Positions 60,994 to 64,000 of a stretch of 64,000 bases of DNA are shown here, in pieces. The notes under the pieces were generated by a model, which searched no databases, had not been told where the DNA came from, and saw nothing but the letters and a program-made list of their open reading frames with translations. The stretch covers positions 62,669,751 to 62,733,750 of the forward strand of contig NC_035448.2 of the NCBI RefSeq assembly GCF_002127325.2. The letters run 5' to 3'. The stretch is from Helianthus annuus. Its lineage: Eukaryota; Streptophyta; Magnoliopsida; Asterales; Asteraceae. The translations under genes were made by a program, and so were the position numbers. Numbering within the stretch: the first letter of the stretch is position 1; each line of letters opens with the position of its first letter.

Positions 60994-61253
60994 AGCAAAA
61001 TCTTGATGTTCTTTAATTTCATTTATAAATTGTTTTAGTTAAAATACCTTTCTAATCAAACTATTTATTTTATTTGATTTGCAAAATCTTGATGTTCTTT
61101 AATTCCATTTAAAAATTGTTTTAATTAAAATCCCTTTCTAATCAAACTATTTATTTTATTTGATTTGCAAAATCTTGATGTTCTTTAATTCCATTTAAAA
61201 TTTTGTTTTAATTAAAATCCCTTTCTAATCAAACCATTCTTTTTATTTAATTT
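60994..61253. repeat. Three tandem copies of an 86-87 bp unit
   Basis: Units start at 60994, 61081 and 61167 with GCAAAATCTTGATGTTCTTT and are highly similar. The second and third are closest. Confidence 0.95.
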
Positions 61254-61327
61254 CAAGAGTATTTGATTTAATTTCAAGAGGTTCCCATCAACATTAAATT
61301 GTCGAATATAAATAATTAGTGTCATTA

Positions 61328-61809
61328 GGGGGTAGGGGTGCTCTATTAGTGATGGAATTCCATCACTCACAATATCCAATTCCGTCATGTAATCCAACAT
61401 TATTCCATCACTAGAGATGGATTCTAGTGGAGATGCCCATGAACAGTGATGAAATTCCATCACACAACCTCTTTTTTGTTTTTAAATTATAAATTAAACA
61501 ATAAAACAATAAAATTATAAATTTCATTTAAATAAAAACCAATATTTCTAGGAATATTTTAGATTACAACTTAAAAATAAACATATAAAAATAAAAACTT
61601 ACATAAACAAAACCTACTCCTCGTTCGAATCCAGAAATTCCAAACATAAAGAATCTACAAGTTCAATTAAATTGTATCTCAGCCGAAAGTGAATTTTTTT
61701 CATTACGCAAGTCTTGTTGGACATTTTTGGGAACGGTAACTTGTGCAGGAGGATCCAGCACCCAATCTGGAGATATTGCACGTCCGTCTTCTTTTATTAG
61801 CATATTGTG
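61328..61809 (-). pseudogene. PIF/Harbinger transposase C-terminal remnant with one TIR
   Basis: At 61809-61614 (minus) the frame reads HNMLIKEDGRAISPDWVLDP, then QDLRNEKNSLSAEIQFN. After a 1-base frameshift it reads LVDSLCLEFLDSNEE and a stop. This is the end of a HARBI1/ALP1-like plant transposase (Plant_tran). The left flank has TTA followed by GGGGGTAGGGGTGCTC at 61325-61343, fitting a Harbinger TSD and TIR. Palindromic GTGATGGAATTCCATCAC lies inside. The catalytic DDE part and other end are gone. Confidence 0.7.
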
Positions 61810-61862
61810 TTTTATTTTCTTGAATTTCAAGGAATAAACATTGTATTTCAGCTATTTTCTTA

Positions 61863-62100
61863 TGGAGTTAATTACACAGATGGACCATGTGGTTTATAGC
61901 CGGTTTCACCTTTAGGTACTAACTTTTTTTTCTAACATGTTTAGGTTTTATGGTTTCAATTTTGTAACACGTTTGGGTACTAACATCAAAGTTATTAATA
62001 TAATGACTAAAATACCCTTCCATTTTTTTAATTTTATCAATGTAACACCTTTGGGTACTAACACCTAATTTTTTTAAGTTTAAATCAATTTAAAAAATCA
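61863..62100. other. Unpaired Mutator-like end and degenerate repeat
   Basis: GAGTTAATTACACAGATGG...CATGTGGTTT resembles the termini of the MULEs at 8313 and 62441. GTTTGGGTACTAACA-type units repeat three times. No partner end. Confidence 0.45.
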
Positions 62101-62440
62101 ATTTTATTTATTTTCATCTTTTTATTATATCTCTTAATAAACATAAAATCTATTTTTTATAAGTAAATATTTTTATATAATTTTTAAGAAATGATAAATA
62201 ATTTAGCACGATAGAAGTTGATCAAAATCTTAAATAGTTAAAAATTCAGTAGGTATAATAATAGTTGGTAATATCTAAATAAATTATTATTAAGATATTA
62301 GGTTAAAATTCCTTGTATTACACGTGTTTAATGTATAAAACTTAGTTTTAATTTTTGTAATTTTAAATATCTTTCTATACTAATAAACAAAAATCAGTTT
62401 TTGACACGTGTAGTAATTTTAAATATATGGGATTAAATAA

Positions 62441-63607
62441 GAGTAAATTACGTTTTTGGCCCCTGTGGTTATATCACTTTTACTACATTAGCCCAAAATA
62501 AGATTTTTTAACACATATGCCCCCATGGTCTCTATAACTAACTATTTTGGCCCCTGAGGCTAACTCAACCTCAAACCCTGGTTAATTACTAGTCACATGA
62601 CATGCACATGATGGGTAAATTGGTAATTTCTTCTCACCTTTACTTTTACTGACTTTATAAAAAATAAAACAATAAATATCAAATCTTCAACCTCAAATCT
62701 CTGTACATGTCAATGATGATGCGTTCAGATCGTAAGCCACCGCTAGCGTTGAGATCTCCGATTAGGCTTCGTCCCCGCCGCCCTGCTCAGTCATCTGTAA
62801 ACAATCTTCAAACTTCATCAGATACTCTTCGCTATTTTTCTCGATTTTAATCTCTTTTGGTTCGAATTTGATTGATTTTGTTGCTGGATATTTCTAGGTT
62901 TTTGATTTTATATACTGAATTCAGATTTTGAGTTCTGGGTTTGTTAAAGATTTGGTTTCTTTTTACAGGATTGTTTTCGACAATTCCTTTAATATGTTTT
63001 GTCTTAGAGATTATGGGTTTTTGATTCCCTAAACTAAAAGTTGGGTTTTCATCTTTTCTTTGGTTTTAAAAAGTTCGCTGTCTAGATGAGATTTTTTTCC
63101 TCTTGTGTTGTTACAGAAGATTTTTCCAAGGGTTCCTTTGAAAGTGGGTTTGAAGGAGATTAGGGATTTGGAGGTGAATGGGGATTTGTTTAGGGTTTTG
63201 GTGAATGAAATGATTTGGGGGTGAGCGGATGAAGGAGAAGATGTAGCCGTCATTAGTGAGGGTGCAGAGTGGCAGAAAGTGATGTGGGTAGAAATGATTT
63301 AGGGTTTGAAGATGATGGGTTCTTAAAGATGATGATGTGTTTTTGAATATTTGGGTTAGAAGATGATAATGTGCATTGTTTTATTTTTTATAAAGTTAGT
63401 AAAAGTAAAGGGGAGAGGAAATTACCAATTTACCCATCATGTGTATGTCATGTGACTAATAATTAACTAGGGTTTGGGGTTGAGTTAGACTCAGGGGCCA
63501 AAATAGTTAGTTATAAAGACCATGGGGACACATATGTTAAAAAATCTTATTTTGGGCTAATATAGTAAAAGTGATATAACCACAGGGGCCAAAAACGTAA
63601 CTTACTC
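62441..63607. mobile_element. Mutator-like element, 1167 bp, 234-bp TIRs, 10-bp target duplication
   Basis: Left arm 62441-62674 and right arm 63374-63607 are inverted complements with about 20 mismatches by eye. Flanked by GATTAAATAA on both sides (62431-62440, 63608-63617). The interior has no transposase. It contains a 48-codon frame (from 62708; basic, SPIRLRPRR), then T-rich intron-like sequence with a TTTTTACAG acceptor at about 62960. This looks like a captured 5' gene end, so it may be a Pack-MULE. The source gene is not recognised. Confidence 0.85.
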
Positions 63608-63617
63608 GATTAAATAA

Positions 63618-64000
63618 TATAAAACCAATAACAATAATAATAAAAGACTGTATCTCATCGGAACTAAAGTGTTTCCTAAGCAAATAGATACACAAATAAA
63701 ATAGAGACGTCATGGTTTAATCACACTGTCTCAAAATGTGCCAAGTAATTGATCGTAACACACAAATCAAATTATATTATACATTTTTCGATTTTACTAC
63801 AAAATTTATTAAATTAGTTGTAGTTATTTTTAAACAGTTTTTCTTGATTATGCTTCATAGATATATTAATTGAACTAATTTTCAGATATTATATTCGTGT
63901 GTTTTCAAAATTGTTATGGATTTTAATAGATACTTATTATTTCATTTGTTTCTTTATTTAATTTATATTTTAAACAGTTTTTATATATCCATAATATTAG
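63618..64000. other. Non-coding right edge
   Basis: AT-rich, nothing recognised. Confidence 0.4.

Noticed and set aside
1..64000. CRISPR array or bacterial-type operon
   Set aside because: Intron signals, LTR elements and plant protein families show a plant nuclear sequence; the repeats seen have no uniform unique spacers with conserved direct repeats.

Overview
This window is a piece of a large, repeat-choked flowering-plant nuclear genome, most likely a eudicot of the daisy family (Asteraceae). The eudicot call rests on plant-only families (Transposase_24/En-Spm protein, TNP2, Tekay-type chromovirus, plant mitochondrial carrier, phytochrome fragment). The Asteraceae call is an inference from the style of the retroelements (large-gag Copia, exon pattern of the Transposase_24 gene) and is only moderately secure.

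Only one gene looks intact and host-encoded: a single-exon mitochondrial carrier of the SLC25A44-like group on the minus strand at 21482-22462, with a foldback MITE about 320 bp upstream. Almost everything else is transposon or decayed gene sequence.

Layout. 1-898: N-terminal part of a CACTA TNP2 transposase, running off the left edge. 1.2-5.5 kb: captured gene fragments (MA3-domain protein, phytochrome PAS/GAF), a hAT MITE with a perfect 8-bp target duplication, a Helitron-like 3' end and microsatellites. 5.8-9 kb: MITEs, a degenerate ~20-bp minisatellite, an exact 65-bp duplication and a MULE MITE nested in a hAT-like element. 10-11 kb: broken Copia gag-protease. 11.8-17.65 kb: decayed multi-exon CACTA Transposase_24 gene, split by a poly(A) retroposon carrying a 465-codon ORF and followed by a subterminal repeat array. 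17.65-19.1 kb: retroelement leader interrupted by an 800-bp foldback element. 19.2-20.7 kb: 5'-truncated LINE. 24.0-30.7 kb: Copia element with 206-bp LTRs and AAAAA target duplication, itself carrying a hAT MITE.

31.76-58.8 kb is a three-level nest. The outer element has ~810-bp LTRs and no recognisable coding sequence. Into it went a Ty3/gypsy Tekay-like chromovirus (35080-55960, target duplication TAAAT). Into the gag of that went a minus-strand, gag-only Copia element (39988-49469, target duplication ACAGG, two 725-bp LTRs). The Tekay genes have eight in-frame stops, a replaced RT catalytic Asp and a replaced integrase Glu, all explicable by C-to-T or G-to-A change. 58.9-64 kb: foldback with CACTA-like end, an 86-87 bp triplet tandem, a PIF/Harbinger transposase tail and a MULE with 234-bp TIRs enclosing gene-like sequence.

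The most unexplained structures are an array of short hairpins at 32.8-34.1 kb inside the outer element, a ~15-copy GACGAAA array in the leader of the gag-only element, and the 465-codon ORF at 13.3-14.7 kb. Counts and alignments were made by eye.
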